From assembly GCA_003140075.1 (NCBI GenBank), contig PLIO01000070.1:77363-141362 (forward strand): DNA of 64,000 nt. The letters run 5' to 3'. Every line of letters starts with the position of its first letter. The first letter of the stretch is position 1. This document shows, one piece after another, positions 41,001 through 48,547 of this stretch. The notes under the pieces were generated by a model, which worked only from the letters and a program-made list of their open reading frames with translations, made no database searches and was not told the origin of the DNA. A program made the position numbers and the translations under genes. Origin of the DNA: Acidobacteriaceae bacterium. GTDB lineage: Bacteria > Acidobacteriota > Terriglobia > Terriglobales > Acidobacteriaceae.

Positions 41001-41518
41001 GGAACTTGGAGTTCAGCAGCATCATTACGCTGCAATCGCCCCGGCCGTTCACCATGTTCGTGGGAAACGACGTTAACGGCGACACCAACCCGGTCACCGA
41101 TCGCGTAGGATGGTCGCCGCGTAACGCCTACCGGGGCGACGATCTTTACGCCTTCGATCTTCGCCTTTCGCGAACCTTTTACTTCCACGAACACCTGGGG
41201 CTGAACCTCGCCATCGATGGGTTCAATGTGTTCAACCGGCAAAACATCAATGAGGTAACCTCGGTCTACGGCGGGGGCACGCCGGATTTCTGCGGCGGAA
41301 CAACTCCCTATAACGGGCCAGTACCCCAGCACTACAACGATGCTCCCTCGCTCGCAATCCAGCGGGGTGAGGTAACCTGTTTGGGGCAGAGCGGAATCGG
41401 CGGCCTTGGCACACTTTCCTCGATGAGTATTGCTCCAGCGCCGAACCCGCTTTTCGGGACGCCAAGGACCATGTTCAATCCGCGGCAACTTCAAATATCG
41501 GCTAAGTTCACGTTCTAG
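38072..41518 (+). CDS. TonB-dependent receptor with carboxypeptidase-regulatory-like domain
   Basis: The protein has 1148 residues. A signal peptide (to about residue 26) is followed by a carboxypeptidase-regulatory-like beta-sandwich (about 30-112: LNGTVQDANGRVV, GYYFIPNLPPGQYELTV). A plug domain follows (near 125-250: ISQVIDTHEIQSLPTSTRQF, GRALGGIVNVVTKTG). The rest is a large outer-membrane barrel ending in aromatic QISAKFTF. Such Oar-like receptors are abundant in Acidobacteriota and import or bind large substrates with TonB energy. No SusD partner follows. It is probably controlled by the divergent LysR protein. Confidence 0.9.
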   Translation: MRLRSMLNVWLVAVAAVGLTPHMLGQATVSFAQLNGTVQDANGRVVVSAAVVLRELSTNHSYNATANTSGYYFIPNLPPGQYELTVQYSGFAKYVETGIPLTVGQTATVNVTLKVATAGESITVSTEAPAVEPSRTEISQVIDTHEIQSLPTSTRQFVDFALLTPGVATGRTSLQSTFTEPDVTRISFGGMRDLSNAVTVDGADYIDEGTGSQRATPSQEAVSEFRVVNNSFGTEYGRALGGIVNVVTKTGTNDLHGSVYGYVNNQGADSKGLLTQAAYDQYRRNQFGATLGGPIRKDKTFFFTNYEGQRLGQSPTYPATLIGNLSTIQAVKTSLGLAPENLSTLKTLNNDNGFVRLDHQFNANNRLSIHYGIVDARDLNVLVGDTLDGGGIGAPSDGHDAFLRDQSLVGSINSVLKPDLVNTFLVQYARRQYNFPAVTGQPNLDVPNTLSFGHNFGTFDALDESRQQISDSLAWIKGTHYWKFGVDSNFIQNFVIWPGFTPMRIVLPNINCMVDFANFENPNPTLANQIPSVPADGPCPTASITPPDFGLPPAGTVGGNPNDPLNGVPIVFWGAPVGTGPIVQGSLPPPVPTTWQNAYVNPQDYDVNLHHNYFGAYFQDQWRINPEFTLNYGLRWDVETGLSQIVNPDHRSFQPRIGFAYSPTKHTVIRSGFGIFDDHYNMTFFFVTYPQREVVIPNAPQPWVRQGNSTATWVLNQLSFDAPNVGNIVGGVPTPLPYPDGSTVPTPAQAAAAMVLTGQAPPNFSTGPGPGQSSTLPPGGSFVTNSGGGFDRNTRTAYSEQASLQLDQEVGKGMVLSVGYLFLRAHKQVRPENLNVCPSAGLTNSATTCAPAEDIPGPPITPTGPFPNNEMLDGKPAFSGVLYNNAGLMYYLDGSGNAEYNGATFAVTDRLGQYLRFSANYTFSHTQDDGTFTTFVSTPESLYNRNLERADSVQDVRHRFVANFTADTPKHSSTVLRNLEFSSIITLQSPRPFTMFVGNDVNGDTNPVTDRVGWSPRNAYRGDDLYAFDLRLSRTFYFHEHLGLNLAIDGFNVFNRQNINEVTSVYGGGTPDFCGGTTPYNGPVPQHYNDAPSLAIQRGEVTCLGQSGIGGLGTLSSMSIAPAPNPLFGTPRTMFNPRQLQISAKFTF

Positions 41519-41768
41519 GATGATCCTGTATTTGGACCGGGACGAAGCGCACAGTGAAAAACGAAGTCGCGCAATGAGGCGACACGGTCAGAGATCTTTT
41601 CCGGCACTTGAGAAGCCGACTTTGCTCCCCGCTTGCTCCCCAGAGCACCCGAGCACCGCGAAACCGCAGCTGTCGAATGGGTTCGGTGAGCTAAGAGGCG
41701 CGTAAATGTAGGTGACTGAAGCGCTAAGAGCACTCATTCAAACGTGGTAAACTGTACCTCGGCACGCC

Positions 41769-41862
<94 letters not shown>

Positions 41863-41889
41863 GTTACCACAATCCCAACCACTTAGCAT

Positions 41890-42147
41890 CTACTGAACCG
41901 TGGAAGGCTCCACGGGCAAATTGCTTTCTAGTGTCCCAGCGGTGTCCGATTGAATCTCTCCACCGTCTACGATGTGGTTTTCTAGCTTCGTCGTCGCCTT
42001 GCGAACATCGTCGGCTGCAGTTTTGATGTAGTCCGTCGCCGTGGTGCTCACGTTTGCATGTCTCAGGATTCGCTGAATCACCATGGCAGGCACTCCGAGG
42101 CGGTACAGATCGCTTCCCAACCCGCGCCGCGCTGCGTGCCAACCGTG
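41890..42147 (-). pseudogene. C-terminal relic of a tyrosine recombinase
   Basis: About 85 residues in frame: the HxxR box (GWHAARRG), VPAMVIQRILRHANVSTT and the closing helix TDYIKTAADDVRKA. These are the last quarter of a phage/island-type integrase, including the second catalytic Arg. Just upstream, at 42148-42150, an amber codon stands where family members usually have an aromatic residue before HGW, and no earlier part of the gene is found; the next gene starts at 42177. It lies against the 3' end of tRNA-Ser, the usual place for such enzymes. It is an inactive remnant. Confidence 0.78.
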
Positions 42148-42176
42148 CTACTCTGGCAGCATACTGTGAGGATCGG

Positions 42177-42629
42177 ATGACTTTCGTACGCTTCTGTGCG
42201 AGATTCTCAGCTACGTCTGCCCGTTATGGAATAGGCAAGGTATTGAGCGCGCAGCTGCTACGCTCGTTGAGCGTCGCTATGGCGGGATTGATGTCGGTCG
42301 GCTGCGGCTCGGGCCATGCAATCCTTGAGATCAGCGCTCCCTCTAGCGCGGTAGCACGCTCACCCTTCACCATTACGGTTACTGCAGTGGATAACGGAAG
42401 CCGGGACACGATTATCAACAGCCCCATACGCTTCACCAGTTCCGATAGCGCGGCCGTCCTTCCACCCATTTACGAATTCACCGCGGCCGATGCAGGTTCC
42501 CATACCTTCACTAACGGTGTGACCTTGATGACTCCCGGAAGTCAAAGCATCACGGCGACCGCGCCCAACGCAACTCCGATCACGGGAACCGCCACGGTCA
42601 TGGTCTCTGTGGCGACCACCGACCGGTAA
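42177..42629 (+). CDS. Ig-like lipoprotein
   Basis: From the ATG at 42177 the protein has 150 residues. A long signal region ends in the lipobox LMSVGC (near residue 42). The mature part is one Ig-like beta-sandwich (FTITVTAVDNGS, FTSSDSAAVLPP, ADAGSHTFTNGVTLMTPGSQSITAT), as in Big-type repeat proteins. It is probably a small surface-attached binding protein. The frame runs back to 42054, but that part would read through integrase DNA. GAGGATC precedes the ATG. Nothing specific can be said about its ligand. Confidence 0.68.
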   Translation: MTFVRFCARFSATSARYGIGKVLSAQLLRSLSVAMAGLMSVGCGSGHAILEISAPSSAVARSPFTITVTAVDNGSRDTIINSPIRFTSSDSAAVLPPIYEFTAADAGSHTFTNGVTLMTPGSQSITATAPNATPITGTATVMVSVATTDR

Positions 42630-42658
42630 CGCAAGGTTACACTCGCCCTCAAATCAGG

Positions 42659-43762
42659 TCATGGCGAGCGGTCTCGTTGACGCTTTCCCACTCGGACGTC
42701 GATTCCAACCAGGGGTCCGTAAACATTGATCCCATAATTGGGAAAACCCGGCTGGGACAGATAAAGATTTGATATGTGCATCCAATTCAGACCAGCCGAA
42801 ATGGAATACCGAGGGCTGAAGTTATATCGCACACCGCTGCCCATGTTGAGCGTGAACGTAAAGTTCTGTCCCTGCGAATATTGGACGCCTAGGGGTCCCT
42901 TCGCATCGATATCCCCAAGGCCCATGCGCCAGTCCCAATAGGGTGCGACCTTCCAACGACGCGGGACAAAATTTCGTCGAATGCCCATGATGTACGCGAA
43001 ATAGCGTGTTTCGGGTCCCCTCGGAATCGCGGTGACGGACCCGCTGAACGTAAGATCCCAATTCCCGCGCAGAATCCCCGGACCTTTTACTTTGCCCGTC
43101 TGCCATCGTAGAGAAGCAATGATGGGCACCAGGGTGTACTTAAGCGGCGTTTGGTTATAGCCATCGCCCAAAAAAACGTCGAAAACAAAAGGGATATTGA
43201 TGGGAAGCCATCCGAGGTCCAAGCCGAACTCAAATTTGTTCTTGTAATAGATGCTCTGGTTGAAATCAACCGGTGCAGGAGGGGGTACTACTTCGCCGGA
43301 CGGAGGCTTTGAACCTTCGCCCGGCGTATCGCTTTTTGCCGGTGGTGCCGATTGAGGGTCGCCTGACTGGGAAACGAGTTCGGTGGCGGACCAACAGGAG
43401 GCGCACCTCTGCGCAGGGGCGCATAACTTGAGGTAGCTGGTGGAAGGGCGTAAGCGCGGGAATTCGATAGGAGGCTCGGTTGCCGGGTTGGCTCCGTCCA
43501 CTGCCTGTGCCTTCGGTGTCGCCCGGGCGTCGAAAACGACTCCGACCTCAGGATTGCCAGGATCGTAGTCGTCTCGCTGTTCCGCTGTCCTGCTGCGTTC
43601 TTGAGAGCCAGAAACCGGGCACTGGCCGGACCGGGCCTGCAGCGGGGCTCGTAGCGCCAGCATAGCCATCAGAACCGCTCCCACTGTCGGTCGGAGGGCA
43701 ATGCAGAAGAATCTGTTCCGCGGATTCACACGCTCGCCGCAATCGGTGCGAGCGGGAAGCAT
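42659..43762 (-). CDS. PagL-like lipid A deacylase (acyloxyacyl hydrolase family)
   Basis: From the ATG at 43762 the protein has 367 residues. A late signal peptide (hydrophobic near 28-45) and a Pro-rich linker (about 150-175) precede a beta-barrel of roughly 190 residues. The last strands contain LNWMHISNLYLSQPGFPNYG, matching the His-x-Ser-Asn catalytic site of PagL, which removes the 3-O acyl chain of lipid A in the outer membrane. The long Pro-rich N-terminal extension is unlike Pseudomonas PagL (about 170 residues). The start is uncertain, since the frame is open to 44053. Confidence 0.68.
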   Translation of the reverse strand: MLPARTDCGERVNPRNRFFCIALRPTVGAVLMAMLALRAPLQARSGQCPVSGSQERSRTAEQRDDYDPGNPEVGVVFDARATPKAQAVDGANPATEPPIEFPRLRPSTSYLKLCAPAQRCASCWSATELVSQSGDPQSAPPAKSDTPGEGSKPPSGEVVPPPAPVDFNQSIYYKNKFEFGLDLGWLPINIPFVFDVFLGDGYNQTPLKYTLVPIIASLRWQTGKVKGPGILRGNWDLTFSGSVTAIPRGPETRYFAYIMGIRRNFVPRRWKVAPYWDWRMGLGDIDAKGPLGVQYSQGQNFTFTLNMGSGVRYNFSPRYSISAGLNWMHISNLYLSQPGFPNYGINVYGPLVGIDVRVGKRQRDRSP

Positions 43763-44204
43763 CTTTGCATGATGGTCCGACACTGGGAGCTTCCTTGCGG
43801 TCGCTGGCTCACGAATCACATCGCAAATGCCGGGCTGCGAAACCTCTTGTCTCGACTTGAATCCATCACGAACTCTGGGCTCATACACCTCCTTAAGAAA
43901 GAAAGCCGAGCCTGATCTCACACGGAGAACGAGCAGATCTTTTGCAAAAGAAACGCGCAGGGTCAAGCGTGCAAAGCCCGTAGAAATCTGCGGAGCTTTG
44001 AGCTTCTGGGTTTGCATTTCCATCGAAGCCGCGGGGAAGATACAGGAGGACAAACGAGACGAGGTGGAGCGCGAGGGGAAATCAAGCGGGCAGTGCGAGG
44101 AAAACGAGGACAGGAAACCGAAGGGATGAAAACCCGCTACCTAGGACGTTGTAGATGGCGTGGCACGCTCGATCCCGCCGAAATCGAAAGTTGCCGTTGT
44201 TCCA
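43763..44204. other. Intergenic region upstream of the PagL-like gene
   Basis: No gene is supported in these 442 bases. On the - strand a perfect ribosome site, AAGGAGGTG (43894-43886), lies only one base from an ATG (43884) that opens a 22-codon frame. The frame of the PagL-like gene passes through the same DNA without a stop, so a longer N-terminus cannot be excluded. The part near 44040-44140 is purine-rich with no visible element. Confidence 0.4.
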
Positions 44205-46034
44205 TCAAGCGCTGGCAGCTTTAGTCGTGGAGTACTCGTCTGTCCCGTCTTCGTAAAGGCCAAGTCTTGTAAGCCGCAGCTCGCTGCCCTGGCAAAATGC
44301 CTGAACATCAACGCCGGGCAACAGGGTCTGCTCACAATCCGGCAGTACCACTTCGAAAACACCGTGCCGTTTGGACAACCACTCCAAGTCGTCCAAGCGA
44401 CCGAGGACTGGCCGGCCAAACACGTAACGGCAGAGGTCGGCACCTCCATTGGTATCAATGAAGCCAGCACACTCGATGCTTTGGTCACGCAAAAAGCGAA
44501 GCGCCAGTTCCGCGTGGGCCGACGTGCCCAGAATAAATACTCGTCGCTGCGCCGGTGCTTCCCCGCGGCACGTGTAGATCGTGTCCCTAAAGAGCGCAAA
44601 CGACCGCCGGATACCAAGCAACAACACCCAGGTGATCAAGGCATCGAGGAGAAATACGGCACGCGAAAAACCATTGAATCGGTACAATCCCGTCAACGCG
44701 AGCACTGACATCAACTCACCGATGAGCATTGCTGAGCCGATGCGGTAGATATCGCTGATGGATCCCCGCCACCAGGAGTGCCGAAAGGCTCGGCATATCC
44801 ACAGGCTGAGAAGTTTGATCGCTACAACGATCGGCACGGAGCGCAGCAGCAGGGCCTTGTCGCCGACAGGAATTTGGCCGCCAAAGCGCAGAGCATAGGA
44901 GAGATAGTAGGAGAGCACCATCGCCACCGGGTCCAGCAGGAAGACCAGCATGTCGCGCGATAGCAGGCGACTGGAGAGAGGGGCAGTCGCATTCGACGCG
45001 CGCGCGTCGTGTCGGACCTCGTCCTGAAAGAGATGGACCCCAAACAGCAGCAAGAAAAAGAACCAAAAGCCGATCAAGCCGGGGGCTCCAGCAGATGACG
45101 AATGCCGAGTGAGCAGAGCAACCGCTCCCGATCCCGCCGAAAGAACGTACAGCAACAAAACGGCCCGTCGTTCGTCCAATCCCAGGCGGACCAGGCGGTG
45201 CGAGCTGTGGTCCGTGCCGCCTTGGGAGATCGCTTGTCCGCGCAAACGCCGAGTTACCGACACGAACAGAGTATCGAAAATGGGGATGGCCAGAACTGTG
45301 ACCGGTGCGAGAACAAAGGCCGGAACTCCGGCGACGTGAGTCACTTCAAGAAGAGAAGTCGCACCCAGCAGGAACCCGATGAACAGGCTGCCGGAATCGC
45401 CCATGAAGATCCGCGCCGGACTGAAATTGAACACAAGAAAACCAGCAATCGCCCCCGCAGCCAGCGCAACAATTACAGCTTGGTCACGGTATCCGCCGCC
45501 GATATAAAAGACGGCCAGATATCCGGCTGAGATCAAAGCGATGCCAGCCGACAGGCCGTCCATGTTGTCGAGCAGGTTGAATGCGTTCGTAATTCCCACC
45601 AACCAAAGTACCGAGACAACAATATTGACGGTCAGGCTCCCACGCAGTGGATATACGACGCCGACCGAGATCAGGAGCCCGGCCGCCAGCAGCTGCGCGG
45701 CAAACTTCCGGACGGGCGCCAGACGATAAACATCGTCGACCAGGCCAAGAACAAACATCAACGACGCGATGCCGATCAGCCGCCACAGCAAGTAGTTCGA
45801 CCATGGGATCAATGCAATACTCAGCGCACTGAATCCGGCGAAGAGTGGCACTCCCCCAAAGAAGGCTGGCGTGCCCTTGTGCCACCGATCAGGCCGCGGC
45901 TTGGCCACCCAACCGCGCTTCCGGCATACCCGAATCGTGAGTACAACGAACACAGCCGTCACGACGAAGGCGGACAGAAACGCAAGCACCGCCGAGCCGA
46001 CGATTCCCAATTGAAAACTCTGTAAGAAGCGCAT
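44205..46034 (-). CDS. MraY/WecA-type sugar-1-phosphate transferase fused to a FlaA1/CapD-type N-terminal module
   Basis: The protein has 609 residues. Residues 1-325 are a polytopic GT4-type phosphotransferase with VDDVYRL (Asp pair), FNLLDNMDGLSAG, FMGDSGSLF and a DHSSHRL loop; it would load UDP-sugar phosphate onto undecaprenyl phosphate and start the polymer. Residues about 355-480 are further membrane helices (VLSYYLSYALRFGG) and 490-600 a Rossmann-like domain (RRVFILGTSAHAELALRFL). That is the layout of the N-terminal half of FlaA1/WbpM dehydratases, but the catalytic epimerase domain is absent. The last gene of the - strand locus, it follows the epimerase gene by 21 bases. Confidence 0.82.
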   Translation of the reverse strand: MRFLQSFQLGIVGSAVLAFLSAFVVTAVFVVLTIRVCRKRGWVAKPRPDRWHKGTPAFFGGVPLFAGFSALSIALIPWSNYLLWRLIGIASLMFVLGLVDDVYRLAPVRKFAAQLLAAGLLISVGVVYPLRGSLTVNIVVSVLWLVGITNAFNLLDNMDGLSAGIALISAGYLAVFYIGGGYRDQAVIVALAAGAIAGFLVFNFSPARIFMGDSGSLFIGFLLGATSLLEVTHVAGVPAFVLAPVTVLAIPIFDTLFVSVTRRLRGQAISQGGTDHSSHRLVRLGLDERRAVLLLYVLSAGSGAVALLTRHSSSAGAPGLIGFWFFFLLLFGVHLFQDEVRHDARASNATAPLSSRLLSRDMLVFLLDPVAMVLSYYLSYALRFGGQIPVGDKALLLRSVPIVVAIKLLSLWICRAFRHSWWRGSISDIYRIGSAMLIGELMSVLALTGLYRFNGFSRAVFLLDALITWVLLLGIRRSFALFRDTIYTCRGEAPAQRRVFILGTSAHAELALRFLRDQSIECAGFIDTNGGADLCRYVFGRPVLGRLDDLEWLSKRHGVFEVVLPDCEQTLLPGVDVQAFCQGSELRLTRLGLYEDGTDEYSTTKAASA

Positions 46035-46055
46035 CGAGCGCGTGGTCCTTCGGAA

Positions 46056-47084
46056 CTAATCTGCCTGCGCGAGGGTCGCGGCAAGGTTCACGGCAACGCT
46101 CGCGTCTTCTGTTTCGCGCAGGTTTGGCTGGATGAGACTGTCAGTGACGGCTTGCACAATTTCGCGGAGACTCTTGGTAGGTGAGTACCCAATCGCGGTA
46201 CGAATTCGGCTTAAGTCCGGAACGCGGCGGGACATGTCTTCAAAATCCTTGCCGTACGCCTCTTCATACGAGAGGTGCCGGATCGGCGAACTCGACCCGG
46301 TTTCTTCCTTAACGACGGCAGCGAGTTCGTTAATCGTGACCTCTTGGTCCGATCCGATATTAAAGATCGAGCCCACCGCGCCATCGTGAGTGCTCAGTTT
46401 GATAAGCGCCTGGACAACGTCACCGACCCATCCAAAACAGCGGGACTGCGTCCCATCTCCGTAGATCGTGATAGGACTTCCAGCGAGTGCTTGGCTGACG
46501 AACCGGGGCAAAACCATCCCGTAGGTTCCGGTTTGGCGCGGGCCTACCGTATTGAACAGACGAACCAGCACCACGGGTACGCCGTGCTCGCGGTGATAGG
46601 CAATCGCGAGAAACTCGTCGATGGCTTTCGAACAGGCGTAACTCCAGCGACCTCGCACTGGCGGTCCAATCACAAGATCGTCATCTTCATGGAAAGGAAT
46701 CTTTGTCGCTTTGCCATAAACTTCAGAGGTGGAAGTAATCAATACCTTCTTTTTCTTTTTCTTTGCGGCCTCCAGCACGAGTTCAGTGGCGCGAATGTTG
46801 GTGTGCAAGGTGCGCACCGGAGAATCCACGACCAAACGAACACCAACTGCAGCGGCCAGGTGGTAGACGATGTCGCATTCGTCGATCAACTCGGCGAGCA
46901 CGGCGCGGTGCATGACGGAATCGATTACATACACGAATCTCCTCTCACGCTTCAGGTGTTGGATGTTCAGGATCGATCCGGTCGATAGATCGTCCAGAAC
47001 CGTCACGTTGTTTCCCTGTCGAAGCAGCGCCTCAGCCAGATGAGAACCGACGAACCCGGCGCCACCCGTAATCAGAACGTGCAT
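46056..47084 (-). CDS. NAD-dependent nucleotide-sugar epimerase/dehydratase
   Basis: The protein has 342 residues of the extended SDR family. The NAD site is TGGAGFVGSHL (residues 6-16), the catalytic pair is in SYACSK near 152, with STSEVYGK before it and a GDGTQSRCFGWVGDV substrate loop. It converts one UDP- or dTDP-sugar into another (4-epimerase, or UDP-glucuronate decarboxylase-like). Residues near 107-112 are six Lys encoded by three perfect hexamers (46747-46764). It serves the polymer locus it sits in. Confidence 0.83.
   Translation of the reverse strand: MHVLITGGAGFVGSHLAEALLRQGNNVTVLDDLSTGSILNIQHLKRERRFVYVIDSVMHRAVLAELIDECDIVYHLAAAVGVRLVVDSPVRTLHTNIRATELVLEAAKKKKKKVLITSTSEVYGKATKIPFHEDDDLVIGPPVRGRWSYACSKAIDEFLAIAYHREHGVPVVLVRLFNTVGPRQTGTYGMVLPRFVSQALAGSPITIYGDGTQSRCFGWVGDVVQALIKLSTHDGAVGSIFNIGSDQEVTINELAAVVKEETGSSSPIRHLSYEEAYGKDFEDMSRRVPDLSRIRTAIGYSPTKSLREIVQAVTDSLIQPNLRETEDASVAVNLAATLAQAD
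46747..46764. repeat. Hexanucleotide repeat (TTCTTT)3 in the epimerase gene
   Basis: Three perfect TTCTTT units encode six lysines on the - strand, in a surface helix-strand loop where relatives usually have mixed residues. Loss or gain of a unit keeps the frame and changes only the number of lysines. Confidence 0.8.
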
Positions 47085-47185
47085 GGAAAACCTCCTCTCA
47101 AATTAGAAAACTTACAACCCGATCAAGATTTACATTCCGGAGAGCTGATTTGGGGAAGCCGGCGCTTCCCCGCGATAAACGTTCG

Positions 47186-48472
47186 TCAGGACAATTCCTT
47201 TTGGACAGGTGAACAGCCGGGGCCTTCGAGACAATCGCCGGAGGCGGGAAGCTGCGCTTCCAGCGGAAGGTTCCTCTTCGACCGAGCCAGCGAAAGGTAG
47301 AGGGACTCCAAATCGTCCGCCAAACGCTGACTGGAGAAACGAGCCTTCACAAATGTCCGTCCCACCTGGCCCATCGCCCGGCGCATCTCGGGATTCTCCA
47401 TCAGATACGCCACCGCATGAGCGAGCACCTTGGAGTCTCGTGGCGCGAGAATGCCGTTATTGAACACTTCGAAGCCGCCTTGCCGGGTCGCAGCGCCGAC
47501 CATGAGGTCGCGCACTCCTCCTACGTCGGCCGCTACGAATGCCTTGCCTGACGCCATCGCTTCCAGCAATGCGACCGGAGTTCCTTCGTTAATCGAGGTC
47601 AAGACGATCAGGTCAAGATCGGCGTAGATGCGGTCCAGGTGTTGCTGCCATCCAGTTAAGCTGACCGCGTGGCCGAGCCGCGCAACGTCAACCTGCTCTT
47701 CACAGCGCCTTCGGAGTTCGCCATCTCCGACAAGAGCAAAGCGGACATTTCGAGAGTCACAGACCAAGTGGCTGGCGCAGCTCAAGAACAGATCCGGGTC
47801 CTTGATTGTGGTGAGTCGGCCCACCCATCCCACTAGAAAGGTCTCCGCATTACAATGGAGCGAGCTGCGCAGAGTGCCGACACGTCTATTGACTCCAAGA
47901 AAAGGCTCGAGATCGAATCCGAGTGGAATCACCGATATCTTTTCAGCCGGCGCTATCCGGTAGACTTCGGCCAATTCCTGCTTCTGCGATTCGCTGACTG
48001 CAACAATGCGGTCGGTGTGGCACGCCAGAAAACGCTCAATGGCCAAGAAGATTCGAGTGACGAAGGGAGAGAAATATCCTCGGAACACATGTCCGTGAAA
48101 GGTGTGCACCCGGACAGGAACTCCGGTTGCCATAGCCGCTAATCGGCCGAGCGTGCCCGCCTTGGCGGTGTGAGTATGGAGGACAACCGGTTTTTCCCGA
48201 TGGAGGATTCGAACCAATTGCCAGAGAGTCGTCAAGTCTTTGTACCAGGAGATCCTGCGGGACATCGTTCCAATCTTCATTGGCACAACATCCTTTTGCA
48301 GGGCGAGGTATTCCATACTGCCCTCAGTGGCCGGTACCTCACCCGTCAGCAAGAGCGTCCGGTACCCTTTTTGGCGGAAAGCATCGGTCATCAGGATCGC
48401 CTGAATCGCCGGCCCACCAATGTTCAGACGGGCAATGACTCTCGCAATCGTGAAGTTGTGTCCGGAATTCAC
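47186..48472 (-). CDS. Glycosyltransferase family 4
   Basis: The protein has 428 residues in the GT-B fold. The N-terminal half has ARLNIGGPAIQAILM and LHTHTAKAGTLGRL. The C-terminal half has VGWVGRLTTIKDPDLFL and the nucleotide-binding TSINEGTPVALLEAMASG with the conserved Glu pair. It adds a sugar in retaining mode to the lipid-linked unit at the inner membrane. It lies between the epimerase (101 bp) and asparagine synthase (75 bp) genes on the same strand. Confidence 0.87.
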   Translation of the reverse strand: MNSGHNFTIARVIARLNIGGPAIQAILMTDAFRQKGYRTLLLTGEVPATEGSMEYLALQKDVVPMKIGTMSRRISWYKDLTTLWQLVRILHREKPVVLHTHTAKAGTLGRLAAMATGVPVRVHTFHGHVFRGYFSPFVTRIFLAIERFLACHTDRIVAVSESQKQELAEVYRIAPAEKISVIPLGFDLEPFLGVNRRVGTLRSSLHCNAETFLVGWVGRLTTIKDPDLFLSCASHLVCDSRNVRFALVGDGELRRRCEEQVDVARLGHAVSLTGWQQHLDRIYADLDLIVLTSINEGTPVALLEAMASGKAFVAADVGGVRDLMVGAATRQGGFEVFNNGILAPRDSKVLAHAVAYLMENPEMRRAMGQVGRTFVKARFSSQRLADDLESLYLSLARSKRNLPLEAQLPASGDCLEGPGCSPVQKELS

Positions 48473-48547
48473 TGTGCTCTTAGGCTTGCACTTCAGAGTT
48501 CGACGATGCTCGTTTGGCGTGCGTGACTTCGACTGACAAACTGTCTT

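Noticed and set aside
41519-41768. Second attachment-site copy of the tRNA-Ser 3' end
   Set aside because: No stretch matching GGTTCGAATCCCTCC was seen outside the tRNA itself.
43818-43884. 22-codon leader frame with a perfect AAGGAGGTG
   Set aside because: The spacing to the ATG is only one base and the frame does not overlap the next start; kept as a note in the intergenic entry only.
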